From contig JAYMTA010000791.1 of NCBI GenBank assembly GCA_036897625.1, positions 1 to 24,179 of the forward strand: a stretch of DNA of 24,179 nucleotides, given 5' to 3'. Each line of letters begins with the position of its first letter. Positions within the stretch are counted from its first letter, which is position 1. Shown here in pieces: positions 1-10,044 of the stretch. The translations under genes and the position numbers were made by a program. Source of the DNA: Pelargonium cotyledonis (lineage: Eukaryota > Streptophyta > Magnoliopsida > Geraniales > Geraniaceae). The notes under the pieces are model-generated. The model searched no databases, was not told where the DNA came from, and was given only the letters and a program-made list of their open reading frames with translations.

Positions 1-103
1 TATGGGAAGAACAATAGTATAATAATATAAAAATAGAAACAAGACACTCATTTTGAGACAAAAAATTTAGACAAACAAGATACTCATTTTGGGACGAAGG
101 GAG
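1..103. mobile_element. Stowaway-like MITE terminus, cut by the window start
   Basis: The sequence ends with the inverted form of the plant Stowaway (Tc1/mariner) terminus, TTTTGGGACGAAGGGAG, followed by TA at 104-105, the expected target dinucleotide. Just before it, a related block (ACACTCATTTTGAGAC, about 43-58) repeats the terminal block (ATACTCATTTTGGGAC, about 79-94), so the end looks internally duplicated. The other terminus lies outside the window, so length and coding capacity cannot be judged; non-autonomous is assumed from the family. Confidence 0.6.
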
Positions 104-815
104 TAGTTGATTTCTCAAAAGTGCAATTACTATATGTTTACATGACGCTCTCAATTTCACTCTGTGCAGCCACTTTTTGTCATTGCACCATGAATTTAGC
201 AAGGACCCTCTTCAAACTTTGCGGTGTTCATGGGCGTCTGTACTGTAGGATATATTTTTAGTTGTTGGTTTGTGTAATTTTGATTTAATAACGATGTTCT
301 GGTTTAGGAAAAACCTGTCCTTACAAAATAATGTTGTGTTCAATATGTAAAACAATCAACAAAGCTGAGTGTAGAAGATGCAGTAATTTTGGGACATAGT
401 TGTGTATTTTGTCACTGATTTGTCAGGTGTTTTCTGGTAGTGTATATGGCATGATAAGGCTATTATTATATGATTGGACAGTGCAAAACAACCACAGTTA
501 AGCTAGTACTAGCAGTGTTACTTCACATAGTTGAAAAAACAATACAAGATAGAGTCCAGTTTAATAAAAGGAATGAGTTTTTATTCAAAAGAATAGCCAC
601 TATAAACAAAATACAAAATGGGTGGCTTGGAGCCTGCAACAAACCCAGGCCAGGCTCCTTTGTGCTTCTTTCTTCCTACTTGGGTCTAAACTTCAAAACT
701 ATTCTATCTTTTTAGCTTCTATCATCTCTACCTATTTCTGTTCCTTCTACTTCAATGTACAAGTTGAGAAGTTCAAGTTGGCCTACCTATTATAAAGAGT
801 ATGTACTTACAAGTG
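104..815. other. Gene-free intergenic DNA
   Basis: No open frame here reads like a conserved protein; the 81-codon plus-strand frame at 470-715 has no recognisable motif. No tRNA, repeat or transposon end is evident. By position this is downstream of the 3' end of the minus-strand SCC2 relic, so it may include its former 3' UTR. Confidence 0.5.
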
Positions 816-3800
816 TTATTTGCTCACTCCATTGTTGTTGCCTCTCCTAACACCACTACTTAGTCTCTCAATTCGACCCCCTATCCATTCTTCATCGTCG
901 TCCTCGTCATTATTATTCCATCCCATTATCCTACCGGATTTCGCTGCTTTTCTCGGGGTAAGGCGTTTTCTCTTAATGTTTGCGGTATAAGTTGGGTAAT
1001 CTATGGTGTCCCTTCAATGCATTCTTAAATTCCTGTCAACAAAGAACAAAGTTAGGAGATAATTAGAGTAATTTTGGTTATTCAGATGAAACATGTGAGA
1101 GAGATGACTTGTATGGTCCTTGCACCGTCGGCATTTCACTCTAACCTGATATCTTAGAACCAACTTTTGGTAACTTGTGGGCAATATAGTGCATGAATCA
1201 CTGGTATTAAAAGGAACATTCTGCTTGGAGAAAACCTCTCCTGGTTTTTGTGGTTCGGTAAGAGAAACGCCTGGCAAAGAATATACAAAAAGAAAGCATC
1301 ATGTGAATTTTAAGTTCATTAGTTCTATTCTCAATAAATGCATATGCTGATGAGAAGCTAAGTCATAGCTGAAACCACGGTGTTTATACCTGGCAACGGG
1401 CATCATTCAAATAAAATAATTCGACATTACTGGAAACAGACTGAGTGGCCCACTCTACGAATGAGAGCTTGTAGATTCGACAAACTCCAAGCCTTGCCTG
1501 AGTCAATGAGCCAGCATCAGATTTTCCCCTCATATTTCCATGAATCTTGGTTTGAAGTTTATTGTTTATATTTTCAGCCAAACCACCAGCAACCGATTGC
1601 AATATTGCATGAAAGCAAGTGACAATTGCAGGCCATCTCCCAAACGGCTTTTGAAGCAGGATATCTGAAACATCACATTTTTTAGCTATCACATGTATGG
1701 ACACGACACAATAAAAGTGAAGAATTTGGAGAATTTCTCATTCATATTCATCAGCAAATGATGAGCCAGATTTGCGTTCACCTCCTGAGGATCTGTTTCA
1801 AGTGCTATAAGGTATGGAACACAAGTTATAGGATGATCAAGACCTTGACATAGCACAACTTTCATAATCTGCATTCATAATTTAGCAAGAAAATATCAAG
1901 TTGAAGAACAAAACCATATTTTAGTCAAAGAACCTGCAAATAATTCAGCATTAGTGAGGCTACAATGTGATGTATTTAATTACAATAACACTATGTTTTA
2001 TAAATATGATACCTCCAGAAGAGGAGCAGAGGCAGGACATTCAGGTAAGTTCAATGTTGTAAGCAGATACATGACAAGATTCTCCATCATCACTTTCAAC
2101 CCAGATGCATCCTGAGTCTTCACAGCTGCAAAGCACTGAAGTGCAAGGGTTTAGAAAGGACAGCATGCCTCTGTGGCTGCCTCGTAGGATTTAACTGGGT
2201 AACCAGCATCAATGGAGACCTCTAATATGGGATTAACACCCGATGCTTGCCTTAGAGCGTCAGGAATATTGGCACTATAGTGAATAAACTGAATTAGCAA
2301 AGCGCTGATAATTTGAATATGCCTCTGTTCTTCTTTGGGTAGGTGGTAGGTTCTCAATGCTTTCTTCGAGACTGGTAATTTGAGAAGCAGCTCAGCTGTA
2401 ATGCTTCGTCTATCACATAAGTGTGATGTTGTGAATATGAATAGAATATCTGAAACAGTAAAGGAGATGCAGAGATTGTTTAAGAACATGAAGACCACAG
2501 TCTGTCAAAGAGAAGGATAAAAGATTACCCCGCTAATTAGAGCAATTGCTTTTAGTTGTAAGAGCTGGATATTGTCCACCAAAAATGTTGTAAAGCTAGT
2601 TTTTACCAGTTGCAAAATGCAACTATCAGACAGCCTTCTAGTAGCAACAAATCCTTGAGTAAACCAAGAATGGTGCACAGCTTCTGAAGTATAGTATTCA
2701 CGGCCGCAGAGACCCTAGCAAAGGGAAGAAAAAATACAAACAGATTACCCCAAAAAATTCAAAGTGATATTCAACCCCCATTTTCCATTGGTTTATGCAG
2801 AGCATGATATGTTGGATCATAGGCACACATGACATCCACTTTTTGATGCATTGAAAATTCCAAGATTCTTTCTATGATCTGTCAAGGGAAAAGGCTATAA
2901 TCAGTTGTCAAGAAATGTACATAAAAATCTTAAAAGACATATGCTATTAAGCACCAAATGCAAAACAGAGATACAAAATTCTTACTTGACAGTAAAATAA
3001 AAACAGAATAGAAAACAACATGTATACCTCTTCTTTGTATAACTGCTTTGACATGTCATTGTGAGCCATTAGTGCTAAAGCTGCACAAATGGACTCCAAG
3101 GCAGAAAACACCAACAGACCTACATCTGAATCTGACTGAAAGTGGGATGGGATCAAATATGTAAGTGCACAAGTTGAAATAATAAACTAATTCATAGAAA
3201 CAGCATTGCAGATCTAAAGAATGGTGTTGTTAATTTACATGATCATATTCGTCAACGGATGAACCTTCTGCCTTATGTATCTGATGATCAAGAACCCTAA
3301 ATAGTCTTACAAGGAGATCTGCAGGAACCATATGTATGAGTCTCCTTGCACGGAAAGATATCGTTTCACTTCCAAGAGTTCTTATATCAGCAAGGAGCAG
3401 CGGTAACCACTCTGCTTCATCCCTATCATCATCAGGAATCTCGGCTTTGCAGCAGAAGTCGTCCAAGACCTCACAGAAGTTTCCAATGGTAGCATCTAAC
3501 TATGGTACCACACAAAATTATTTGTATAAAATAGAAAAGTAATAATAAACAATTGAGAATCTAAAAACCAAAAATTGGCTAGATATACCTTGAAGCTCTT
3601 GGGGGTTTGGCCCAAGTGATGATGGGATGTAGTCTCCACCTCTCTTCTTGCCCTTCGGCTTCATAGCAGACGAAGTAGATACATCCTGCACTCCACCATA
3701 GTCTCTTTTGGTTTGAACTACTGAAGGTACAGTAGGCCCAAAGGACTTCTGAGATTCTGTAAAAGTGGAGATTTGCTACTTTAAATGACCTGATAAACTT

Positions 3801-6463
3801 GAACAATGCAATAAACAATAATGACAGCACCAAAAAAATCTATTTAGCTTAAGAAATTAATAAGACCGCCAAGAAAAACAATTGTATAACATATTAAAGA
3901 GAGATAATTTACTATTCAGAGATACTAACAATTACCCTCATACTCCACTTCAAAATACTGTTTTGTAACAAAAATTGCTCAAAAATCGTAAAGAGAAAGA
4001 GAAATGTAGTTTGGTGATAAATACAGTTTCTGTTCACAAAAATAGGGAAATTACCATGTTTTTGGTAGATTACTACTCTGATTAGACTCCCACGAACAAA
4101 TGTAAGGATTTGAATCAAAATCTGCAAATCCATTCTCTTTTTACCTGAAAATCAAAGTTCTCACTCCTCTATTTCGACATGAAATTTACTGTGCCTTTAA
4201 GATATCTAACAAATTATGAAAACCCTAATTTGAAGGGTTCGCTTGGAAAGCAATGGTATTTATAAAGTCTTTGTGCACGGTATATTCTCTCTTGTTCTTA
4301 CGGATCAGAACAGCATATTCGATTTGGTAACAAAAATGCATGTATACATTGTAATCCATAGTCTATAATTTGGTAAGTATACTTGTACGGCATATTCTAC
4401 AATTCTGCACCACTTTGGGCTTACTGCATTAAGCCTCGCCAAAGAAGCCTGTAAATATATTTTGAAATTATATGAATAACGCTCAGATGCAGAAATTCCC
4501 CAACAATACTCTAGTTTCAATGGAATGAGACACTGTATTTTCTCAGCTAAAACAGTGCTTCCAATGCAAATGTTCAGTCCTAAAAAGCTTTGAAAAGGAC
4601 TTTCAACATTTTTAGTAAATGTAATTTGGTCCGGCACAAATCCAATCTAGTGCATATAACTTTTTCATCAACCAAATCAGTATATTTACTTTCATTTATT
4701 ACCCAAATTCATACACTATTAGAATGCTTAGACAAAGTTGTTAACAATTGTCTACATGGAAGTAAATAAAAATAAATGACCCAGATAACTACAAAATTGT
4801 AATCTTCTTCTTCCTACTCAAAACTTTTTATATGCTTGCCAGAAATTCAAAAACTTGATGAACAATTCTTAATTTTAAAGAACATATGAATAAAATTCCA
4901 ATCAATTCCAAATATTTTTTGAATAGCTTGTTCCCCATGCAAACCCAAAATGCTAAAACCACACCCTGCTCCCCCCAGTTACAACCATAATCAAAACATA
5001 ATTAGTGCGAAATTGACAAATTAAACATGTACCCAATTTTGATATGCCAAAACCCTAGCCAATCAAATAAAACTAAAGTTGAACAAAAAAAAACATAAAT
5101 AAGAAAGAAAATCCTAAGTTGCAGACCAATTTTATAGAGGAGACATTGACAGAGCTACCTTTAAGGTGGCGGTGATGAGGGACTGTGTAAGCAAGGGTGT
5201 GATCACTTATACATAAGTTCAGAAGCCTTTGCAGCGGTAGAGACAGGGACGGTTGCACTTGGACTGTATTGGGGGCAGCTGCCCCCACAAAATAAAATTA
5301 TTTCACTATAATGCTTGTATTTGTCCATTGAAACTCTTGTATTTGCTTATATCATTTGATAAAATTAAATTATTGCCCCCATAAGATATTTATTTTTTGT
5401 CATAATAGTTTGATGAAAAAATTATACTTATAGTTTGCCCCCACAAAACAAAAATTCTGGATCCGTCCCTGGTTAGAGAGGTGGACATTTGGGAAGAGAA
5501 GATGGATAAATGGGTCCGAAAAGGCAAAACTTTGGCACCTAGGTAGAGGAACGGATCCATAAGTTCAGTGTTTTTTTCTTCCTAAAATGATTTGCGCATC
5601 CTATATTCTAATCTGAACCATCTTTTCGGGGAAAGTGGCACTGACGCTCGATGGTAAAGTAACAGTTTAAAATTTAAACCGCTCCAACAGCCGAAAACAT
5701 AGATTTATGTGCACACCTCTCTGTATTGATTATTTTGACTAACTTCAGCTACTTAGCTGGGAAAAAATGTCATTTACCTCCTAACCAAAGTTTTGAAATA
5801 CAATTGAACTACCCTGTAATGCAAAGATTAAAAGACTCTCTACCAAGGAATTATTGACTGATAGTCGTATCAGCACCAATAAATTTGTGGCCCTCCAGTG
5901 GGTCCAATAACTCTCCAATGAAAATCCTTGTTACATTAATTTCAAACACAGATTTGAAATTAAACATGCTAAAAAATCCAAAATGCTTTTATTTTTTTTA
6001 ATGGAAAAATCCAAAATGCTTATTGCTTAATTAGCAAATATAAATTTTCATTGCGGTAGCAAAAATCAAGCAAAACGTAAAATTTGCAGCTTCAATTACA
6101 TTCAGCTATTGCCTGAACTCAAAATTTTCGAAGTAGAACCTAAAGTGAACTGAAAGCGAAAATGTTGCTGACAAACAAGAAAAGGAAACACTTACAAGTA
6201 GGACACAACAGTTCCCCCAAGCAGATCGGCGACGTTACTAGCTTGAATTAGAACTTCCCTGCGATCCAGCGACTTCAGAGTGGCTCCACCATCATCGAAG
6301 AGCCAAGGTCTTGATCGTAGGCGCCCAAGAACACGAGAAGCGACGGCAGCGGCAGGCACGGCACGACCTCAGAGTGGACGGTGTTGGGGAGGCCAATTCC
6401 ACGGTGACTGAAGCCGGAGCCGGAGGCCGAGCCCACACCAGAAACAATTGGAATGCTCGTGGA
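816..6463 (-). pseudogene. SCC2: Decayed SCC2 / NIPBL (adherin) cohesin-loader gene
   Basis: SCC2 with SCC4 loads cohesin on chromosomes in the nucleus; plant proteins are about 1,800 residues. Recognisable exons on the minus strand, in gene order: 6196-6463 (N-terminus with [20 protein letters not shown]), 3589-3756 (PKGKKRGG...), 3239-3495 (AEIPDDDRDEAEW, RVLDHQIHKAEG), 3028-3135 ([16 protein letters not shown]), 2776-2878 ([12 protein letters not shown]), 2529-2714 ([20 protein letters not shown]), 2013-2449 (KKALRTYHLPKEEQRHIQI, ASGLKVMMENLV), about 1735-1868 ([28 protein letters not shown]), about 1390-1664 (SLTQARLGVCRIYKL), 1146-1270 (EPQKPGEVFSKQNVPF) and 816-1032 (IKRKR..., acidic run, stop 816-818). 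Damage seen: no ATG in frame before the N-terminal block; a lost base near 6308; one lost base near 2607; a frame change inside 2400-2449; a TAA replacing the Trp after CCPF near 2155; an 8-bp insertion near 1614; a lost base near 1266; two lost bases near 1008. Two large parts are gone: most of the central HEAT region between the 2013-2449 and 1735-1868 exons, and a stretch just before LNDARCQ. The second coding exon between 3757 and 6195 was not found. Retained introns argue for a duplicated gene, not a retrocopy. Confidence 0.9.
5244..5471. mobile_element. hAT-type MITE in an SCC2-relic intron
   Basis: A 228-bp element has termini CAGGGACGG at the left and CCGTCCCTG at the right, imperfect inverted repeats whose right arm reads CAGGGACGGATCCAGAAT inward. 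It is bordered by an 8-bp duplication with one mismatch, GGTAGAGA (5236-5243) and GTTAGAGA (5472-5479), the size hAT transposases make. GC-rich tracts GGGGGCAGCTGCCCCC and TTGCCCCCAC lie near the ends and the inside is AT-rich and non-coding. It shares terminal sequence with the element at 16769-17140. Confidence 0.8.
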
Positions 6464-6561
6464 GTGATTTACCGGTAAACTGAAGATTCACAATGCAGGA
6501 GCATGCAGTGTAAGACGCTAGGAATGCAAAATCAGCAGAAATTTGAAGCCTTTGTAGGCGG

Positions 6562-6571
6562 AATTAGGGTT
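6562..6571 (-). promoter_or_regulatory. Telo-box-like motif in the former SCC2 leader
   Basis: On the minus strand the sequence reads AACCCTAATT, close to the plant telo-box (AAACCCTAA) that is common in leaders of housekeeping and cell-cycle genes. It lies about 100 bp before the N-terminal SCC2 block, in a region (about 6464-6660) that looks like a 5' UTR. It supports the view that the duplicated copy arrived with its leader. Function is not shown, and the motif is short enough to occur by chance. Confidence 0.3.
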
Positions 6572-6701
6572 CTTGAATGCGGAGAGGCTTGAGCCTCCGA
6601 AGGAAACGGATTGGGAAGATGGATTGAGAGAAGCAAATGGCGGGAAAAGGAGCACTGAAACACGAATTTGTAGATTTCATGATTAATAAGTACTAAAATT
6701 A

Positions 6702-6934
6702 ACTTTTGTTTTTATGGTCTTGTTCTTGATGTTTGTATTAGTTTAATATCGTATTTTGATAATGTTGTATTTTCTTTCGTTTTTGGATCTGCGAATGAGG
6801 TGGCTCATCATCTTGCTCGGATCTCTCATTTTTTGTCTGGTCTGTTATTTTGGATTTTGCCGGAGTGTCCCCGATGTAATCCTTGGTTTGAGTATTATTT
6901 ACTGTAATAAAAGTTGCATTTCCCTTTAAAAAAA
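6702..6934 (+). mobile_element. 5'-truncated LINE (L1-type) 3' end
   Basis: The insert is bounded by a 14-bp target duplication, AAGTACTAAAATTA, at 6688-6701 and again at 6935-6948, directly after an A-run at its 3' end. The plus strand encodes the last part of a LINE RNase H-like tail: a frame from about 6718 to 6909 contains the typical SANEVAHHLAR motif and ends in WFEYYLL and a TAA stop. Only about 230 bp of the 3' end were copied, the usual result of abortive target-primed reverse transcription. The perfect duplication suggests a fairly recent insertion, just upstream of the SCC2 relic leader. Confidence 0.85.
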
Positions 6935-6948
6935 AAGTACTAAAATTA

Positions 6949-7702
6949 TCTTCTACAACAATCTTGATATTGAAGGCATCAATAGCTAGGCACACATGAT
7001 TAATTGTTGCTTATTAGCAAATAATTTATCTTCAAATTTTGTTCGTACAATCTTAAATTTTACATTCAAAAACCATGTGTAATGAATTTTATAAAACTAG
7101 TCACTTGTGTAAATTTATTTACGCTTTGCGCGTTATTCATGCACACTTAACTTCTTGTGCCGTGCTAAGTTTCACTCAATTTAGATAAATATGTAGCAAT
7201 TTTGGGTCTCGCTGTTAGCTTTTCAAAAAGAAAAATGCTATTTGTCTCAAATTTTATACAAAATTTGTTGTACAAAATGATGTGGCAGCTTATGTGGCGA
7301 GATGTAATTCTTATTTTTCTAGTTTAATATCAAGTTTATATGAATAGTAACTCGACTTATATGATATTATTTTCCTCCTATGAATTTCTTGCGCGAAGCG
7401 CCCGATTTATAAGATAAATTGTACACTTGGCATATTTTGATTCGTCCAAGTCATCACCCAAAAAAATTATGTGTCATATCTAATTATTTGCCAAGTTATC
7501 CCACTTTGAATGCCGTAATAATTATTCTTACAAAAATATATATGGTAAATCATTAAAACCAAATCATTTAAATATAATTATGTTACAGTATTTATGGAAT
7601 TTCATTTTCCCTACCACCTTTACTTCTCCTTTCCCTTTTCCGTTTCCGAAATTTGTGCTTTGATTAATGCATAAATTACTAGCAAGCCGCAAAACATTCG
7701 AT
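6949..7702. other. Intergenic DNA between LINE tail and expansin promoter
   Basis: AT-rich DNA without a plausible reading frame. It contains the inverted-repeat element listed at 7103-7431; the remainder shows nothing recognisable. Confidence 0.5.
7103..7431. repeat. Inverted-repeat (foldback/MITE-like) element
   Basis: The left arm, about 7103-7141 (ACTTGTGTAAATTTATTT, then CGCTTTGCGCG, then TTCATG), reappears as an imperfect reverse complement at about 7377-7431 (CATGAATTT-like start, TTGCGCGAAGCGC, then ATAAATTGTACACTT). The GC-rich GCGCG/AAGCG cores stand out in very AT-rich DNA. The roughly 230-bp interior has no coding frame. No clean target duplication was found, so the family is not assigned. 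Confidence 0.4.
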
Positions 7703-7710
7703 AAAACGCA

Positions 7711-7717
7711 TATAAAT
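7711..7717 (+). promoter_or_regulatory. TATA box of the expansin gene
   Basis: TATAAAT lies 56 bp before the ATG at 7773. Its position rules against the upstream in-frame ATG at 7719, which would lie at or before the transcription start, and so supports 7773 as the start codon. Confidence 0.55.
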
Positions 7718-7952
7718 CTTGTTATTCAACAATAAAACACAAAAAAATATCACTGTTTTGTACTCTCCAGTTATGGCTAGCTATCAATATTATTCCTTAC
7801 CAACTTTTGCTTTGTCGTTCATGGCTCTAATAGTCATGGCCATGGCTATTGATGGCAACTGGTATGATGCTTCTGCAACGTTTTATGGAGACATACACGG
7901 CGATGAAACCATGTGTAAGTTTCATCATACACTTATGTTTAGTGAATCATCG

Positions 7953-8493
7953 TAGGGGTGACAATTTATTTGTACCGATTGTGTTTGTGTTGTGTTAAAA
8001 GTTTATCATTATGTTAAGCATGATATTAAACTGTGTTTGTGTTGTGTTAAAAGTTTATCATTATGTTAAGCATGATATCTAACCTAATCCAAACTTGTAT
8101 GCTAAACAGATTGAATAACATGATATGAACATGCTTGACTTGTTTATGAACGGATTGACACGATATGACACAAGTACTAACATGTTAGAATATTTGAGTT
8201 CAAAATTACATTGCATATTTAAATAAATAAGTTGATATTGTCCCAGCACGACTTGATATATTTGATTTGTTTTACTTATATTAGTCATTTTTATATGACT
8301 TGATATATAAGTGAATCAATAAACAAGCATACAACCTGCTTGTGTCCCGTTTAATTGACATGTTAAGTGTGTAATAAGATGAGTGACACGAATATGACCC
8401 GATTATTATACCGCTTAAGCTAGTTATATTGGACTCAAACTTACTTAAATTTGTGTTGTGTCTCGGGTCATAACCCAAATGTTTTGCACTACT
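7953..8493. mobile_element. hAT-like non-autonomous element filling most of the expansin intron
   Basis: The left end TAGGGGTGACAATTTATTTG and the reverse complement of the right end, AGTAGTGCAAAACATTTGGG, resemble each other and the widespread plant hAT terminus TAGGGGTGGCAA. The inside is built from short words typical of that group (GACACGA, ACCCGA, GTGTTGTGTT) with no coding frame. No 8-bp target duplication is visible, so limits are approximate and the copy is probably old. Confidence 0.45.
7981..8078 (+). repeat. Two-copy 46-bp tandem repeat in the expansin intron
   Basis: A 46-bp unit starting GTGTTTGTGTTGTGTTAAAA and ending GCATGATAT occurs at 7981-8026 and 8033-8078 without a mismatch, with a 6-bp spacer (period 52). 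The identity indicates a recent local duplication inside an otherwise diverged hAT-like element. Confidence 0.9.
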
Positions 8494-9162
8494 CACATGC
8501 ATGTTGTTTAATTAATTACTTATTATTTTATAATTTCTCAGATGGAGCTTGTGAATATGGCAATCTCTTCCACCAAGGTTATGGTCTGAAAACAACAGCC
8601 TTGAGCACAGCACTATTCAACAATGGTCTCACTTGCGGTGCATGCTTTGAGATCCGATGCGTGAATGATCCACAATGGTGCTTACCAAACACCTACATTA
8701 AAGTAACCTCAACCAATTTTTGCCCTCCCAATTACTCTAAACCCGATGGGAATTGGTGCAACCCATCGTCGAAAACACTTGGACTTGTCCATGCCCATGT
8801 TCCTTAAAATTGCACAGTATAAAGCTGGAATCGTGCCGGTTCGCTACCGCCGCATTGTGTGCTCGCATCGACAAGGAGGTGTCAAGTTTGAGATTAAGGG
8901 AAATCCGTATTGGACACTTGTTTTGGTGTACAATGTTGGTGGAGCTGGTGATGTTACTGGTGTCAAAATTAAGGGGTCCAATAGTGGTTGGATACAAATG
9001 TCCCGAAATTGGGGCCAGACTTGGCAGACTGGGACTGTGTTGACTGGACAAGCTTTGAGTTTTCAAGTGACTACTAGCGATGGAAAAGTTTTGGAGTTTG
9101 ATAATATTGCTCCGGATAATTGGAAATTTGGTTCCACGTATGAAGGAAAATCAAATTTTTAG

Positions 9163-9875
9163 AAGGTGTTGACAGTTGTTCACTAATTTGTAGTTCATGA
9201 GTTTGATATGCTATTGTTTACTGATTCGTAGTTTGATAATGTAGAGAATATTTTTATTTTCTCTCGACCTATTAAAACGAAACAATTTGCAATAATGGGT
9301 GGAACAAACATATGTCAAACTATAAGTTTTGAATCCTTATTACCCTAATAATTTTTAGGGCAATTCTTAAAATATTTTGTTCAAATGGAATAATGTCAAA
9401 TGGAAATGAAATCCAATCAAAAGGAAAAATATTTTTTCATGTATAAATTTTTACGTTTATTTTCACATGTATTTCATATTGCCAATGAAAATATTTAGAG
9501 TAGAAAATGGGTAAGTTTTAATATTTTAATGAATTTACTACAAAAGTTCATATTTTGTATCTATTTTATTACAAAATTTTCAAAAAAAAAAATGTTGAAA
9601 TTCTTTCTCGTAAAAGTTGATGTATTATGATAAGTTTTTGCAACTTGCTAGTGTATAACTCATAAATGTTTGTACACTAAAAATCGTAAATATAAATTTT
9701 CTTCACTTAAATTGATAAATGTAAGTAAACATATTATAACATTGAAAAATATCCATTTTTACCCTCAAAACATTTTCATTAGTTATATTAAATATATGAG
9801 AAATACATATAAATAAAATACATGTGTGAATCATCTTCATTTATTTAATACTATCATTACTTTTCCCAGAAAATG
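9163..9875. other. AT-rich 3' flank of the expansin gene
   Basis: The expansin 3' UTR presumably ends in the first 150-200 bp. No canonical AATAAA was noted close to the stop; AT-rich near-matches are too common here to choose one. The rest is very AT-rich, with no coding frame or clear repeat. Confidence 0.5.
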
Positions 9876-9891
9876 AGCCATTTCTATTTTT

Positions 9892-10044
9892 TATTTAGGT
9901 ATTAATCACGACTAATCACATTCGAGACTTAGTCACAGTTAAAGCTCATCAACTCTCCCCATGAGTGTGTTGAGTGGGAATCGAACGTAAGCGTTCTTCT
10001 CATTTACGCAGCCTGTGTTGCCAACTGCGCCACAACCCGTGGTT
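9892..10044 (-). mobile_element. tRNA-derived SINE
   Basis: Read on the minus strand, the element begins AACCACGGGTTGTGGCGCAG and carries a pol III A box TGGCGCAGTTGG (10021-10032) and B box CGTTCGATTCCC (9976-9987), spaced as in a tRNA. A roughly 85-bp non-tRNA body follows (GAGTTGATGAGCTTTAACTG) and an A-rich tail CTAAATAAAA. Imperfect target duplications flank it: AGCCATTTCTATTTTT (9876-9891) and AGCCTTTTCTACTTTA (10045-10060). It cannot be a functional tRNA because there is no acceptor-stem pairing and the body continues past the B box. Confidence 0.8.

Larger units (their letters stand above)
7773..9162 (+). pseudogene. EXPA: Alpha-expansin (EXPA) gene with one frame-breaking base
   Basis: Alpha-expansins are secreted, non-enzymatic cell-wall loosening proteins of about 250 residues. 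Exon 1 is 7773-7914 and exon 2 is 8542-9162, with a GT-AG intron of 627 bp splitting a Tyr codon, as is common early in EXPA genes. The start MASYQYYSLPTFA opens a hydrophobic signal peptide likely cut after AMA, before IDGNWYDA. Domain 1 shows [27 protein letters not shown] and STNFCPPN; domain 2 shows [32 protein letters not shown] and the end [15 protein letters not shown]. The frame shifts at 8772-8775, where AAAA stands for an expected AAA: upstream reads WCNPSSK and downstream [15 protein letters not shown], and the unshifted frame stops at 8805-8807. The catalytic-like HFD motif of expansins reads HLD. Everything else is intact, so this is a young pseudogene, a null allele, or a base-calling error in a short A-run. 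Confidence 0.85.

Noticed and set aside
3912-4637. Two minus-strand frames (73 and 110 codons) as further SCC2 exons
   Set aside because: Neither resembles SCC2 between its N-terminal block and the next conserved exon; they look like chance frames in an intron.
7719-7772. Upstream in-frame ATG of the expansin
   Set aside because: It lies 2 bp past the TATA box and would put charged residues before the signal peptide; the ATG at 7773 begins a normal secretion signal.
8737-9066. 109-codon minus-strand frame and a 96-codon third plus frame
   Set aside because: Both overlap expansin exon 2 in other frames and show no conserved features.
9974-10040. tRNA gene on the minus strand
   Set aside because: A and B boxes are present, but there is no paired acceptor stem and the sequence continues into a SINE body with A-rich tail and target duplications.
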